Shown here piece after piece: positions 1-7,403 of a DNA stretch of 12,724 nt (positions within the stretch are counted from its first letter, which is position 1; each line of letters starts with the position of its first letter). Made by a program: the position numbers and the translations under genes. The notes below the pieces were generated by a model. That model did not search any database. It was not told the origin of the DNA and saw only the letters and a program-made list of their open reading frames with translations. The stretch spans positions 1 to 12,724 of the forward strand of contig JAQIWT010001067.1 of the NCBI GenBank assembly GCA_034696485.1, read 5' to 3'. This DNA comes from Isohypsibius dastychi (taxonomy: Eukaryota; Tardigrada; Eutardigrada; Parachela; Isohypsibiidae).

Positions 1-48
1 ACCGTTATTCAGGAGAGCTCAGAGATTCGACGATCTACTCGAGAACGT
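1..48 (+). other. Possible 3' end of an upstream exon ending at a splice donor
   Basis: The first 46 bases read without a stop in frame 1 (TVIQESSEIRRSTRE) and run into GTAAGA at 47-52, a plausible donor. Alternatively, frame 2 stays open from 2 to a TAA near 221-223 without a clear family signature. Nothing upstream is visible, so this is only a candidate exon edge of a gene that starts outside the window. Confidence 0.25.
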
Positions 49-117
49 AAGAAACCCGACCTTTTCTATTGAACTTATCCTGAAACGCAATAGCTGTTTA
101 CATTACTTTCGCGGAAG

Positions 118-130
118 CAAGATGGCGGCC
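118..130 (+). promoter_or_regulatory. YY1-like element AAGATGGCGGC
   Basis: The word CAAGATGGCGGCC matches the known animal YY1 consensus AAGATGGCGGC exactly. It lies about 350 bases before the first start codon of gene A, in a stretch that also holds a TGACGTCA site and an ACTTCCGG octamer. In animals such elements sit near transcription start sites. Whether this organism has a YY1 homologue is unknown, so the role is inferred. Confidence 0.35.
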
Positions 131-246
131 ATTATCATCCTCGAGTTTCTTTGGTTTTCCCCTTCGCAACCTTTTCTTTTATCAACTTCCTGCACTAACC
201 TTTTGATTCAACCTCTTGAGTAATACACTTTGGAATCCCGGATGTC

Positions 247-319
247 GAAATCAGCCCGATTCCGACGTCGGTTTCGTACCCTCTTAGTTTTGAAATCAGC
301 CCAATTCTGACGTCAGTTT
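247..319. repeat. 45-bp direct duplication carrying two 10-bp palindromes
   Basis: Bases 247-274 and 292-319 are copies of the same 28-base segment with only three differences, all transitions. Each copy is centred on a perfect 10-bp palindrome, CCGACGTCGG in the first and CTGACGTCAG in the second. Two of the three differences are paired across the palindrome and so preserve it. The second copy contains TGACGTCA, the canonical cAMP response element of animals and a bZIP site in fungi. Confidence 0.75.
308..315. promoter_or_regulatory. CRE/bZIP-like site TGACGTCA
   Basis: This is a perfect TGACGTCA palindrome about 165 bases upstream of the ATG at 478. It is the classic ATF/CREB binding site. 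The sister copy at 263-270 reads CGACGTCG and is not consensus. Binding is inferred from sequence only. Confidence 0.4.
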
Positions 320-438
320 TGACTTTTGAATTGTTTGAAATCCATTCCACGCTGACATTGTATTCCTTGGCGTCACTGGCCCTTGAGACCATTCCGGTTT
401 TGCTCTCCTAACTGGCTTCCGAACCAGATAACTTCCGG

Positions 439-476
439 GTTAGTCCCCCGTACTGACTGTGCTCTATCTCTTACAG
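439..476 (+). other. Candidate short 5' UTR intron upstream of gene A
   Basis: GTTAGT at 439 is donor-like, TACTGAC at 451-457 is branch-like, and CTCTTACAG ends at 476, one base before the ATG at 478. The 38-nt length is short, so a longer intron using an earlier donor and the same acceptor is equally possible. The acceptor is the convincing part. Confidence 0.35.
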
Positions 477-477
477 A

Positions 478-2694
478 ATGTCAGGAGAACCTCCCAGGAA
501 ACCTGTCGACCCGTTGCAACGACTTCTGAAGAAAGTCCCCATCGCCAGACCCGCTCCCACCGTTCGTCCCGCTCGGTTTGAAGTCGAGGAACAAGATGTC
601 TTGCCCCCAGCAGCCAACCAGTGAGGGAACAAGCGGAGGCGAATGGCAGCAACAGTCTCGACGTCAGCGGCGACCGCCGAATCAGGAAACTCAACAAGTC
701 CCTGCTCAGCAACTTCGCGCTTTCAAAGATCCTGCAAATCGACCCCAGTTCACCAAGGCCGATGTGGAACGAGCCATCCAGCAAGCTTTGGCCAACTTCA
801 TGGCGGACACCACAACTCCTAAGCCCCCGTTCATCCACACCGAGGCTGATCTTCAGAACGCCGTCAATGAAGCAGTCGCTGGAATGGTTCCCCGGGAGCA
901 AGTCCAAGCTATGATTGAACAAGCTGAGGAAACCATTGGTGAACAAGCACTGCGAGAAGGAGCCAAACGCTTCCGTATCAATGCTCAAGGACAGTTGGAA
1001 CCAATCGTGCGCCGGATCATCGTTTGCGCCTCTAACTTTCACCCTAACCGGGACGATAGTTTGCGAGTCCAGATCGCTTGTATCGAGAAAGAGAGAGACT
1101 GCTACCAGAAACAAGTCAACAACCTTGCTTCGTACGCCAAGCAGAAAAGTCGCGAGCTCGAACTCCTGATGCAAAGCGAGGAAGATGAGCAAGCCCAAAA
1201 ACGCCAGCGATTGAGTTCAGCCTCGGAAACGATGGACTTTCCCCAGTCACGCACCGGAAGTCGCCAGTCTACTTATAGTCAAGCCTTGACTTCCTCGTTA
1301 GTATCCCAAGCAATGCAGCCTCCTGCAGTCCCGAAGGTAACTTTGCGGTGATTTCTCATCCATAAAACTGGACCCATACCAGTTCTCTTTGAAGATCCCG
1401 CCACGAAAACAGGCACCACAGAATGCCGCCCTCGCCACTGGCACCAGTAGACCTCGTTTTGGAACTTCGCAGCCGAGTACTTCTGCAGCAAGTACTTCAG
1501 CCGCCGTCCTACGACCGGCCCCAGTTCCTACCCAGCCCGTTTCCCAATCAGGTTAGTCGTCCTCACCTTTCATCTCACCATTCTGGTCCTTCAGTCCAAT
1601 TTCTGTTTACACTGCGTCCCTTTTGTGTAGTTGGATTTCAGTTCCAAGCCTCGCAGGGTGTACAAGCAACCCAAGACATCCTCACGCGACAAAAGTATGG
1701 AGTTGGCCCCGACGGACAGTACTTTGTCTCTCAAGTGATGTTGGAAGCACATCGTGCTGGACTGACTGCAAAGATCACCGATCCGGTCAACGACGTTATT
1801 CGCGCCCAGCTCATCGCACGATCTGAAGCTTTGGAGCAACTTTCGCCTGCAACTCAACCTCGTCAGTTCCCCAGCGATGTGGAAATGGAAGAGTCATCTC
1901 AGCCCACTCAGCCGGAAGTTAGCGAAGAAGAACCGGAACTGACTTTCCCCGCCACTCCCGAGAATCAAGAGGAAGTCCAGAACGCGATCTACTACGACTT
2001 GGCCGAATTTGTGAACGAATTGCGACCGGATTGGCGAGAAGATGTCCCTTACCCAGATGGGAATGAGCTCCTCCAGGAGGGTTTGAACTTTCGAGCAGAA
2101 CGGGCGGCTAACGGCCAAATAACAATCCAGCACGCGCTGAGTGACATTCGTCTTCTGTGTGGCGACTTCATCAGTCTGCAAGTGTTTGCCGATCCCTCAA
2201 TCATGCGAACTACCTTCCCCATCGCCCCAGCAACTGCTCTTCCGGAACGAGTGTCAGATTGGGCAGCTGATCCTCCCGAACAACCTCTTCTTTCCTTACA
2301 AAACATTCAACTGAATGAACCGGAAGTGCCTGCAGTTTCGTCCACCCAAGTGATCGCACAGAAACCCGCGCCCCAACCCACTCAACCAGTGCCGAGAGAG
2401 CTCACCGCGAACCAGCGCATCATCGCAGGAGCCGAAGAAGCCAACCGTGTAAAACAGGAATGACGGATGCAAGCCCAGAATCAAGCTCGCGTAGCCGCCC
2501 AAGTTTTGACCCCAGCCCAAGTTCAGGCCCAAGAGAACTCCATTGCCATGGAAGAGGGACTTGAGTTTCTCCAGAACGTGGAGACAGATCCGTTTCGTAC
2601 CCCGACTCACCAAAACATCCCCGAACCGGAAGTTGGACAACAGGAACCCGTCGCTGAACCGGATTACCCAAACCTGATGGACCAAGAATTGTAA
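478..2694 (+). CDS. Gene A: Q/P-rich protein of unknown family, interrupted frame
   Basis: I do not recognise this protein. A model that keeps every phase uses exons 478-575, 622-1336, 1383-1551, 1631-2446 and 2495-2694, giving about 665 residues. The introns at 1337-1382 (GTAACT...ACCAG, 46 nt) and 1552-1630 (GTTAGT...TGTAG, 79 nt) are well supported because they join three reading frames. The introns at 576-621 (GTTTGA donor) and 2447-2494 (GTGTAA donor) are weak, but without them there is a +1 frame change and an in-frame TGA. A shorter alternative starts at ATG 596. The N-terminus is proline- and glutamine-rich. Residues about 179-225 look like a coiled coil (SLRVQIACIEKERDC...) ending in a basic QKRQR cluster. 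Residues about 447-520 resemble the duplicated helical domain of gene B. The C-terminal part is rich in Q, P and E with repeated EPEV motifs. It could be a functional spliced gene, a recoded gene or a decaying copy. Confidence 0.65.
576..621 (+). other. Candidate 46-nt intron that would repair the gene A frame change
   Basis: Frame 1 from ATG 478 stays open with a coding-like P/R-rich composition up to TGA 622-624. Frame 2 is open from 530 to 1351. Removing 576-621 (GTTTGA...AACCAG) joins them in phase 2, turning CG plus T into an Arg codon. The length equals that of the better supported intron at 1337-1382. The donor is weak, so retention, a frameshift, or a start at ATG 596 remain possible. 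Confidence 0.4.
1981..2220 (+). other. Gene A segment resembling the duplicated domain of gene B
   Basis: This part of exon 4 encodes YYDLAEFVNELRPDWRED and, after about 40 residues, ALSDIRLLCGDF. It lines up with few gaps with gene B copy 1 (HFLEDLTGLHFKEE, then ELIANLRILAANAWTF) and copy 2 (then EIVHVIRLLARAARSF). The shared pattern is a helix with an I/L-R-I/L-L core. The resemblance is weak, by eye, and covers only the front half of the domain. Confidence 0.35.
2447..2494 (+). other. Candidate 48-nt in-frame intron containing the TGA of gene A
   Basis: GTGTAA at 2447 and GCGTAG ending at 2494 bound a 48-nt segment that can be removed in phase 1 without changing frame, which would delete the TGA at 2461-2463. 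The donor is poor and the acceptor lacks a pyrimidine tract, so the alternatives (nonsense change or readthrough) are at least as likely. Confidence 0.3.
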
Positions 2695-3072
2695 GACTTT
2701 TCTTTTGTTACCCTTGATGTAGAACAATAGTTGTCCTTTTGAAGCATTTCCTTGAAGTGGTGGGAGCGCGATGAGTAGCACAGTTTCTGTTTTCCTACGT
2801 TCAAGACTTTGAACTTTTCAACGCATTTGTAATCCCTTTGTATCGTTTCAATTCCTTTTATTTCATGGCATTACCGCCGTTTCAGTGTTGCCTGATGCAA
2901 CGATTTTGAACTTGAATGAGTCCTCTTTTGTTATAAACTTCGGCCGAAGTATGCATTTCCGGTTCGCTCTTTACCGATCATCTTACTCAACCAGCCAGCT
3001 CAGAATAGCTGCATCGTTCCTTCGCAAAACGAGAAGCGCTCCTGTCGGTTTGCTTAAGATCCGTGAAAACTG

Positions 3073-3330
3073 GTAGTAAACTGGCTCCTAAATTGGTAGC
3101 GGAAATCCGCCGTGAATGGAGTTCTTCAACCCATAAGCACACTGTGCAGATTACACCGCCACGCGCATTCTATATTCGTAGATTTGGTCTCTCCCTTTTT
3201 CCCCGAAAGAATAGTGTCCTTGTCAGCTTCCCCCATACCACCAATAACTATGTAATAAACTGGCTTCCCAACCGGAAGCGGAACGCTGGCGCCGAGGAAG
3301 TTGTCCCTTCATAACATAGCAGGCAACCTG
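3073..3330. repeat. Pair of homologous units, about 179-bp period
   Basis: The sequence from 3073 (GTAGTAAACTGGCTCC) and that from 3252 (GTAATAAACTGGCTTCC) match over roughly 80 bases with small gaps, sharing GTARTAAACTGGCTYCC, a GG-AGCGGAA block, an AGTT block and a CTGCAG near the end. The later unit also contains a 5-bp stem with a 3-base loop, GCAGG-CAA-CCTGC, near 3320. This is a diverged direct repeat. Confidence 0.55.
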
Positions 3331-3993
3331 CAGCAACATGTTAAGAACCTTTAACGTTAAACTCTGCTCTTTTTGTCTTCCCCTCATCCAACCCGACCTT
3401 TCCTGCTAGTACGTTTTCGATTCTGGCTTGCAACCCAGTTTGGCTACTCATTCCCACTATCCCTTGTAGTCGGATGGCATTCGCAAATGAACCTATCCGT
3501 TCTCCAAATTAGCCAGTTCTCGCATGTTTCATGCAACCCTAGTCTTCCCATCTCATTTCTTACCTTAACCATTAGAGGTCCTTTCATTTTCGTTCCACAA
3601 CCGACCAAATCAACTTTTGGTTTCCTTCTCAAACAACCCTCGTAGAAACTAGGCTCGTGTCAATCAGAGCCACCCGATGACCTCGAGTCTTTAATTACCT
3701 CTCACTACAGAACAAACCTGCCGTTTTCCCTCGAAACCAATGTTTTTGGTCCCCATGGTCAGCCTTTGCCTTCTCCAACAACAAACTGGCAACTCACCTT
3801 AAAAACGTCTAACTCGTCCCTTTTTCGCCTTTCCCCTACTTTCTGATTATGGCAAGAAACCTTGTAGAAAACTGGCACCTTTAGCCTGGAGAATCATTTC
3901 GAAGGCAAAGCCACAGCCCGTCATTGATCTTTAAAGTACTATAATGCTTTCATATCCTTTCTTTTTCTTTTCGTTCCAAAGTACGAATCTCTT

Positions 3994-4072
3994 GTAGCCC
4001 GATGGGTAGACCGCGGTTGTGAAACCCAATTGGCCCCCTCTCCAGCACTTCTTTGCTTGGTTCAATTCCGCC
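3994..4072 (+). repeat. tRNA-like relic with box A- and box B-like blocks
   Basis: TAGCCCGATGGGTAGACCG at 3995-4013 looks like a tRNA D-arm (known form TAGCTCAGTGGTAGAGC), and GGTTCAATTCC near 4059-4069 looks like a T-arm. The D-stem pairs poorly, the T-stem does not pair, and the boxes are about 62 bases apart rather than about 45, so this is not a working tRNA gene. It may be tRNA-derived, as in a SINE. A T5 run follows at about 4091. Confidence 0.4.
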
Positions 4073-4561
4073 GTAAAACATGTTTCAATCTTTTTGCCTC
4101 TTTTTCTGCTCCTTCAACTTGCAAACTTATGTAGCAAAACGGGTGCGTAATAAATGTCGCAGGCAACATTCCACTATCTTTTCACTTGCGCCCCTCAGAA
4201 CTTACCAAAAAGGTTTCGCAATTCCCGGTTCTTTCACCTTTTTGCTTCCCAGTACAATCGTGAAAGCTCGTAGTTCTAGGGCATCTCGTGGGACATGATT
4301 GCATTATCCCCTTCGCTCTTAATGTAGCCTTTCAGATTACCTCAGTCCGAACCGCTAATGAATCACGTTTAGTTTTTCGCCTGATCTCATCACTACCTTG
4401 CCATTTCAACCAAACCTGTAGCAAAACGGCATCTTTTCGGTGTAACTATTCTGGTCCCTTAATGCTTCCTACAGTCCCCTCACTTCTACCCTCGTGAAGT
4501 CAGTGTTTTCAAACTCTCATGCTCATGCTTTTTTCCCCCAGCTCTCACATAGTAATCCCTG

Positions 4562-4650
4562 GTAGCTCGATGGTCAAACCGTGAGATTGAATGAAGTTCA
4601 CTGGGCCACACACTTCCTCTTTCGGATGAACTAAGTTCGAACCCGTTTCT
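4562..4650 (+). repeat. Second tRNA-like relic, homologous to the one at 3994
   Basis: TAGCTCGATGGTCAAACCG and a later GTTCGAACCC reproduce the arrangement at 3994-4072, with the same GATGG core, a shared ACCG, a GGCC block in the variable-loop position and an extra stretch of about 24 bases before the T-arm-like block. The stems are degenerate. A T5 run follows near 4660. Two copies with the same non-tRNA spacing argue for one shared tRNA-derived ancestor element. Confidence 0.4.
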
Positions 4651-5501
4651 TAACAATTCTTTTTAACTTTTGTTACGCCTAAAACCTTTCACGAAACTCC
4701 GTAGATTGCAGGCTTAGATCATACATTTCCAAGCCTCCCTCCCAGAAGTACACACCTCGAAATTCAACGCAGTTTAGAAGCCTAACGTCTAGTTCAAGTT
4801 CCCTCCTTTTTCCTGCTTTACCTCTCCACGTAACCTAGTCATTCAATGGTCAGACTGTTTGCCAAGGTCTTCCTGATCTCTTCCTCTCATTACTCCTCCG
4901 ACCCTAGTCAAAAACTCTAAAAAGTTATGTGGCCGAGCTTGTGACCTTTCTTTTCCAGAAACCCTGTTCTCGATCAGAAACCGTAGATCAGGGGCTTAGA
5001 TCCTCAGCCTCCAAAGCGAGCACAACTCTGTAGACAAGCGGGTTAACTCTGAGTGCTCGCTTCCGGAGCCCAGCACGCCTCTTGTTGTCTCAAATCAAGC
5101 ACCGAAAAGGCCAGCTGTTTTCTGAGCAAATTTTTACTTTTCGACCTCCGCTGCCCACCATGTTCTATTTCAGTTAGCAGTTCCAGGCACTCTCTACCCT
5201 TTGGCGCGTTTTTCCTCAACCAACCCTGTACAAACTTTGTAGAAAAGCAGCTTTGATTCTTCCCGGGTTTCCATGCCAAGTATGTAGCCCTAGAACTTCC
5301 TACACGTGGCAATCGCACACAAGCAAAGAGGCAGTTTTACCATCAAAACTTTACTTTTTCCCATCTCCGGTACATCAAAAGCAAGCAATCGACCTGTCAA
5401 AGATCTCCCAGAAGCAAGAAAAGTCATAGACTAAAAACAAAGAAAGACCAGATCTAAAACAAACAAAATACCACGACTTCCGGTCAAAAGACAGTCAAAT
5501 G

Positions 5502-7146
5502 TTACACCTCAAAAGCCCAAGTGACTGACACTTTTAAAAGCCGCCCGAAGTTGACCTTCCTATCCATTCGTACAATCGCGAGATGTGCCTGCAACCGAGA
5601 GTTCGCCTTGACCTTTGCAGGTAACTCAGCATCTACTTACCTCATGGAAACTCCCGTACACAACAGCCCCAATTCGGCCAAAGTTGCTCGTGACCGGATG
5701 TAGAATCTGTAAACAACCTCTCTTGACTTATTTATTCCCTCAAAACATTCCAGAAACTCACATGAGTCTCCAGAATCTGTCCAGTCCCCCGGAAAAGGTC
5801 GGCCAAATCCTTTGCATCCTGCGTACACGCTAATCCCGCCACATACACTGGAAAGTATGACTCCGGAACTAGATCCTTCCCATGTCCAAACCTGCATACC
5901 GTTAGCAGCCCTGTACTCTCGCTACTTCCCCCCACGTCGCTGGTGGCAACCGGAAGTCCACTTGGTCCTGCAGTAGTCGAAGGTACTGGCGAGACTCTTT
6001 TCCCGTGAGATACAGCATGGTTGACGAAGATCCGGAACTCCTGGAAGACTGGAACACTTCCGTGCAGTGCGGCCACGCTATCGATCGTTGAATGCCGTCG
6101 ATAGAACTGTACGAAGCCAAACAACTCCGGTTTCTCTAAAAAACAAAAACCAACACATCAGCCAAAGTCACCCTTTCCACCGATCCATCAAACTTACGTT
6201 GAATTCCATGTAACTGAACCCGTTGAATCGGCCCAAATATACGAAATAAATCGTACAACTCCCGCAGTTGCGTTCCTTTCGCCAAGCCTCGCACATGCAC
6301 CTTCGTCCGTCCTTCGCACGCGCTCATATCCACAGCAATATCTGCCGTCAACGATTTCGCCCCAACTTTCCGCCCGTGAAGTCCCCGCCGTGCTGCTGCG
6401 CAATCCCGATCACTCCAAAACTCCAGAATGGCAAAACCAGCTTTGGCAGGCATGAAAACACTTTTCGGATTCCATTCCTGGGCAAAACCCAGCACTTCCG
6501 CCTCGGTAACCTACCAAATGCATTCAGTTAACAAACATCTCAACTCCTTTTCATCGTCTTACCGAGCTTGGAAGATGACTAACGGACAGCTTTCGAGGAT
6601 TTGCACAATGAGGAAGTCCCGTCTCCGGATCTCTCACACGGAGGATAAAACAATCCGACCCTTCTTCCACCACTCCGATTCCTGCGCAGGAAAGCTTCGC
6701 ATGAGCTAGATTCTCCATTTTCGTAGAAGATGACCTCAGGCTTGATAACAAAACAGGCTTTCGTCGATTCAAAAGAATTCCTACACAGATTGCTCTCAAA
6801 AAAGGAAATGACGAACAATCTTAACCACAAATACAAGACTGTAGCCCAATCCCTTGGCAATCGTACCTTTATACAACTTGAAAGATCCCAGGTTGGCACA
6901 CATCCGTGTCCAACATCGAACAATCCAGGATGTCCTAGAAAAGACGCAGATTTGCACTTCAATTCCACGTAAACACACCTCGATTAGCTCGTGTTCGGTT
7001 ACTCCGCAGCGTAACCAGGGGTACCTTACGCTATCGGCCAGTACTGACCGAAACTCAGTCCCGCCCAGCACCTGAACTGTACCGACAGCGAGCCGATCGA
7101 GCAGCTTAGCAGTTCCGAATAGTCTCATTCGGTACACTTTCGCCAT
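5502..7146 (-). CDS. Gene R: protein with three RNA-recognition motifs
   Basis: The product is a probable RNA-binding protein. On the minus strand four 3' exons join in phase: 6563 and upward, 6510-6198, 6135-5762, 5706-5641 and 5588-5502 (stop TAA at 5504-5502). The introns are 6562-6511 (52 nt), 6197-6136 (62 nt), 5761-5707 (55 nt) and 5640-5589 (52 nt), all GT-AG. RRM1 starts at KLSVSHLP (about 6592) and continues with KAGFAILEFWSDRD (RNP1-like). RRM2 runs from TKVHVRGL (about 6306), through LYDLFRIFGPIQRV, to ELFGFVQF across an intron. RRM3 runs from FPVYVAGL (about 5856), through RIGAVVYGSF, to GRLLKVSV near the C-terminus. Splicing places the two halves of each motif together, which strongly supports the exon model. 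The 5' part, from ATG 7146 (MAKVYRMRLFG), has three overlapping open frames and at least one unplaced intron. The paralogue group and RNA target are not known. Confidence 0.85.
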
Positions 7147-7403
7147 TTTCGAAGAGTTTCTCCAAAGTTCCTCGGATTTTCGAAACTGTTCTTGTTAGTT
7201 TGATTGCTGCATCTCATCTTTTATCTTTTGAACCACCTTTAGAACCTGTGGTGTGATTACTTGCGAGACCTGCCCCAGCTTCAGTCAAATCTAAAGCGAC
7301 CTTCTACTTCCTGTAAGTCCGATTTCCTCCTTCGATAATCCGTTTACCCCACTTCATATCCCGTCTCGCAGGTCGTTGGTGACGATTCCTGATCCTGTGT
7401 ATC
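7147..7403. promoter_or_regulatory. Divergent promoter region between genes R and B
   Basis: Genes R and B start 257 bases apart on opposite strands, so this spacer should hold both promoters. I see no TATA box and no ATG upstream of 7404 on the plus strand. Two TTTTCGAA words lie near the gene R side (about 7146 and 7178). The gene B side contains the probable 5' UTR intron at 7313-7371. Confidence 0.5.
7313..7371 (+). other. Probable 5' UTR intron of gene B (59 nt)
   Basis: CCT|GTAAGTCC at 7313 is a strong donor and CCCGTCTCGCAG ends at 7371, 32 bases before the ATG at 7404. Length and base composition match the coding introns of gene B. There is no upstream ATG in this spacer, so the exon before it would be untranslated. 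Confidence 0.5.

Larger units (their letters stand above)
3864..5010 (+). repeat. Periodic ~140-bp series with box A-like starts
   Basis: GTAG (once GTAA) occurs at 3864, 3994, 4131, 4270, 4418, 4562, 4701, 4830 and 4983, with gaps of 130, 137, 139, 148, 144, 139, 129 and 153 bases. Most starts are preceded by an AAAC or AAACC block. Several match the RNA polymerase III box A consensus TRGYNNARNNGG; TAGCAAAACGGG at 4132 matches all 12 positions. T-runs of five or six follow several units. One further GTAG at 4324 falls off the period, and the units are strongly diverged from each other. Confidence 0.45.
2695..5501. repeat. 2.8-kb spacer of diverged repeats, no supported protein gene
   Basis: Open frames here are short, lack family signatures and lie in a T/C-rich composition unlike the neighbouring exons. 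What can be seen is a set of diverged related units starting with GTAG followed by a box A-like AAAACTGGC, CCCGATGGG or GATCAGGGG. Units near 3073 and 3252 are clearly homologous, and starts from 3864 to 4983 are spaced close to 140 bp. The span contains no obvious LTR, reverse transcriptase, transposase or intact tRNA. It separates the 3' ends of gene A and gene R, which are convergent. Confidence 0.5.

Noticed and set aside
610-630. Antizyme-type +1 frameshift at the TGA of 622-624
   Set aside because: The +1 frame does continue in the right phase, but the codon before the stop is CAG, not the known shift-prone type, no antizyme motif follows, and a phase-correct intron is a simpler explanation.
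464-1198. A 244-codon minus-strand open frame opposite gene A
   Set aside because: It lies exactly antisense to the coding part of gene A, has no family signature or splice context, and is explained by codon composition of the plus-strand gene.
3994-4072. A functional tRNA-His gene (GTG in the loop-like position)
   Set aside because: The acceptor, D- and T-stems do not pair and the spacing between boxes is too long.
3864-5010. CRISPR-like array
   Set aside because: The repeats are not near-identical, units are about 140 bp, and the genes are eukaryotic.
3373-5318. Short open frames of 60-90 codons in the spacer
   Set aside because: They lie in T/C-rich repeat sequence, overlap each other in several frames, and show no motif or consistent splice sites.
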